Positions 62,264 to 64,000 of a DNA stretch of 64,000 nt are shown here, one piece after another. Positions within the stretch are counted from its first letter, which is position 1. Each line of letters starts with the position of its first letter. The translations under genes were made by a program, and so were the position numbers. The notes below the pieces were generated by a model that was given only the letters and a program-made list of their open reading frames with translations, was not told where the DNA came from and ran no database searches. Source of the DNA: Chryseobacterium viscerum (GTDB taxonomy: Bacteria; Bacteroidota; Bacteroidia; Flavobacteriales; Weeksellaceae); assembly GCF_002899945.2 (NCBI RefSeq), contig NZ_PPEG02000006.1, forward strand, positions 186,001 to 250,000, written 5' to 3'.

Positions 62264-62271
62264 CAAAGATA
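62264..62271 (-). promoter_or_regulatory. -7 box of the ter operon
   Basis: Minus-strand TATCTTTG matches TAnnTTTG, about 90 bases upstream of the HAD start at 62174. No good -33 box is visible. Confidence 0.45.
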
Positions 62272-62408
62272 AAATTTTTATCATAAATGCATTACGTTCG
62301 TTCTGTGTTTTAAGATATTTTTATGAAAATTGACGAATTTCACAGACTCTCAGAAGATGATTGATGAACCGTTTAATTTCCGTTCACAAAAAATAGTTGC
62401 AAAAATTC

Positions 62409-62438
62409 TTTGGAAATCAAAAAAAAATTATAATTTCG
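62409..62438 (+). promoter_or_regulatory. Promoter of the leader ORF
   Basis: TTTG (62409-62412), an 18-base spacer and TAATTTCG (62431-62438), one mismatch from TAnnTTTG. It is followed at 62459 by a short ORF. Confidence 0.5.
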
Positions 62439-62458
62439 CAACCGATTAACAATCAACA

Positions 62459-62545
62459 ATGTCAACAAAAATGATAAATATTATAACTTTAAGCAATCCT
62501 GTCAGAGCTGTGTTCTTTGGCAGCACTGAATATTTATCTGAATAG
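62459..62545 (+). CDS. Possible 28-codon leader peptide
   Basis: A 28-codon frame from ATG 62459 to TAG 62543-62545, starting MSTKMINIITLSNPVRA and ending with acidic/aromatic residues. It sits between a promoter-like motif and a strong terminator hairpin, upstream of the EF-G-like gene. Leader ORF plus terminator is the layout of attenuators and of some translation-factor genes that respond to ribosome stalling. No codon run that would obviously stall ribosomes is seen. Confidence 0.4.
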   Translation: MSTKMINIITLSNPVRAVFFGSTEYLSE

Positions 62546-62578
62546 TTCTATAGATCTTTTATACCCAAAAATATATTG

Positions 62579-62608
62579 AAGACCTATCTATTCGGATAGG
62601 TCTTTTTT
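62579..62608 (+). terminator. Terminator/attenuator ahead of the EF-G gene
   Basis: Stem GACCTATC / GATAGGTC (62581-62588 and 62595-62602) with a six-base loop and a T run after it. It lies after the 28-codon ORF and about 190 bases before the EF-G ATG. Confidence 0.8.
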
Positions 62609-62799
62609 GCTGCCCTATTTTCAGACTTTAACAATTCAAACAACTTCTGTTATTTGTTAAGATCTCTGAAAATTTTTCTCAACTCAAAATACAAAAAATG
62701 TTTTACCGGTTTTATCAAGCTGGGGTGTATTTTGTGTTCATTATTTTCAGAACCTTTTCAAAATACAGATCTAAAAATCAACAATTTAAATCAAACAAA

Positions 62800-64000
62800 A
62801 TGAAATATAACACACGAAATATAGGGATCATAGCACATGTAGATGCAGGAAAAACAACGTTATCGGAAAGACTTCTGTATTACACGGGACTCATTCATAA
62901 AATCGGTAATGTAGATGATGGAAATACCACCATGGACAAGGATATCCAGGAAAGAAGCCGAGGGATTACCATTTCTTCAGCTGCTGTTTCAACGCAATGG
63001 AAAAAAGATCATAAAGTGTATAATATCAACATTATTGATACTCCCGGACACATTGATTTCGCAGTGGAAGTAGAACGTTCTCTAAGGGTTCTGGACAGTG
63101 TTGTCGCAGTTTTCTGTGCTTCATCCGGTGTGCAACCGCAAACTGAAAATGTGTGGTACCAGGCTGAAAAACATGGCACTTCCAAAATATGTTTCATCAA
63201 TAAAATGGACAGAATTGGGGCAGATTTCTTTGCGGTTCTCCATGAGATAAAAACCAAGCTGAATGCTGTTCCTCTTGCTCTTCAGATTCCGATGGGCGCT
63301 GAAGTACATTTTGAAGGAGTCATTGATCTTATCAAAATGAAAGCATTATACTGGACCGATGAAACCGGGGAAACCATTGTTGAAAAGGAGATTCCGGCGG
63401 TATTCCGTACTGAAGCTGATGAATATAGAATGAAGTTACTGGAAACTCTGGCAGAATATGATGAGACTTTCTTTGACATTTTTATGGATACCGAAAATAC
63501 AGTCACCGTTGAAATGATCGTAGAAGCTATGCAAAGGGTCTGCAGATCCGGAGCAGCAGTTCCTGTTCTCTGTGGTTCTGCCTTTAAGAATAAGGGAATC
63601 CAACCTCTCCTTGATGCTGTGGTAACTTATCTTCCAGCTCCGGATCAGCTTGCTGACCTGCAGGGAAAAGATACTCAGACAGAAGAAGCAGTCATACTGG
63701 AAAGAAATGAAGCGGCTTCTTTTTCGGGGCTTGTTTTCAAAGTCGTGATTGATAAACATATGGGAAGACTGGCCATGCTTCGTGTCTATTCCGGAAAGAT
63801 AAAATCCGGCGATACAATACTGAATGTAAGAACGGGTGATAGTTTTAGGATTTCGAGAATTTTACAGATGCAGTCGGATAAAACATTATCAATGGATGAA
63901 GCTAAAGCGGGAGACATTGTTGCTTTAACGGGAATAAAGGATGCTAAAACCGGAGATTCTTTATCTTCTCCAGACAAGCCGATATTACTGGAAGCGATTA
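62800..64000 (+). CDS. Elongation factor G-like translational GTPase (partial)
   Basis: At least 400 residues, open at the window end. G1 AHVDAGKTT (about residues 12-20), G2 RGITI, G3 DTPGH (about 81-85) and G4 NKMD (about 135-138) are all intact. SAFKNKGIQPLLDAVVTYLPAP and DKHMGRLAMLRVYSGKIKSGDT match EF-G domain II. Tet-type ribosomal protection proteins do not have this NKMDRIGADFF/PLALQIP pattern, so this is an EF-G, probably a second paralogue because it is not in a ribosomal-protein operon. The ATG at 62800 is preceded by the A-rich sequence typical of the phylum. Domains III-V are unseen. Confidence 0.85.
   Translation, partial: MKYNTRNIGIIAHVDAGKTTLSERLLYYTGLIHKIGNVDDGNTTMDKDIQERSRGITISSAAVSTQWKKDHKVYNINIIDTPGHIDFAVEVERSLRVLDSVVAVFCASSGVQPQTENVWYQAEKHGTSKICFINKMDRIGADFFAVLHEIKTKLNAVPLALQIPMGAEVHFEGVIDLIKMKALYWTDETGETIVEKEIPAVFRTEADEYRMKLLETLAEYDETFFDIFMDTENTVTVEMIVEAMQRVCRSGAAVPVLCGSAFKNKGIQPLLDAVVTYLPAPDQLADLQGKDTQTEEAVILERNEAASFSGLVFKVVIDKHMGRLAMLRVYSGKIKSGDTILNVRTGDSFRISRILQMQSDKTLSMDEAKAGDIVALTGIKDAKTGDSLSSPDKPILLEAI

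Noticed and set aside
62800..64000. Tetracycline ribosomal-protection protein (TetQ/TetM type)
   Set aside because: The NKMDRIGADFF and RVYSGKIKSGD patterns are those of EF-G. The upstream ORF made the idea attractive, but the protein sequence does not fit.
1..64000. CRISPR arrays, riboswitches, prophage or transposase genes
   Set aside because: No regularly spaced direct repeats, recognisable aptamer, integrase, capsid or DDE transposase motif was found in either strand.

Overview
The window is AT-rich chromosomal DNA from a member of the Bacteroidota, most likely Chryseobacterium or a close Weeksellaceae relative. Four things point there. Many genes are preceded by the Bacteroidota -7 box TAnnTTTG. 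Secreted proteins carry type IX secretion (T9SS) sorting domains, and a porZ-recO pair is present. There is an AadS-like aminoglycoside adenylyltransferase. There are also Flavobacteriia-type small GG-leader peptides, MQO and lipoproteins. I see no prophage, transposase, CRISPR array or rRNA. Most of the window is ordinary core and accessory chromosome, with accessory islands of real interest toward the right end.

Layout. 1-900: end of panC, then a Lys-Leu-Lys tRNA array on the minus strand. 0.9-9.5 kb: aroK, an Hsp15-like S4 protein, a lipoprotein, an FMN-binding glutamate-synthase-like protein, mtaB, a DinB-like protein, a large T9SS surface protein and a possible PD-(D/E)XK-like protein. 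9.6-21 kb: a glycogen-phosphorylase-like protein lacking the usual PLP lysine, small proteins including a GG-leader peptide, then a peptide-utilisation block (DPP IV-like protease and three tandem POT transporters, interrupted by a decayed DUF1016 nuclease gene) and a periplasmic thioredoxin. 21-32 kb: recG with a non-canonical start, an AraC/response-regulator pair whose receiver has Glu for Asp, dapA, and a tightly coupled operon of 5'-nucleotidase (split into two genes), porZ and recO. 32-45 kb: a GH63/MGH1-like glucosidase with a glucose-dehydrogenase-like SDR, a cholesterol-oxidase-type GMC enzyme, an aadS-like gene with a small partner, mqo and three tandem secreted VGINT-type proteins. 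45-55.8 kb: gpsA, an M23 peptidase with a low-complexity insertion, an Rrf2 regulator with matching 19-bp operators at itself and at an oxidoreductase/MBL-MoaF operon, FKBP, a catalase-like protein, an RCC1 T9SS protein and a TetR-NTF2 pair. 55.9-62.2 kb: a 187-bp inverted-repeat element and a seven-gene ter (tellurite/stress) operon containing a phosphoribosyltransferase, a HAD hydrolase, two TerD proteins, TelA, an unrecognised protein and TerC. 62.4-64 kb: a promoter, 28-codon ORF and terminator in front of a second EF-G-like GTPase that runs off the window.

The strongest candidates for something little described are: the ter operon with its nucleotide-type enzymes and unrecognised 315-residue member; the Rrf2 operator pair controlling a degenerate MBL-MoaF fusion; the leader ORF and terminator ahead of the EF-G paralogue; and the PLP-lysine-less phosphorylase homologue. 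All functional calls rest on reading protein motifs by eye; no database search was run.
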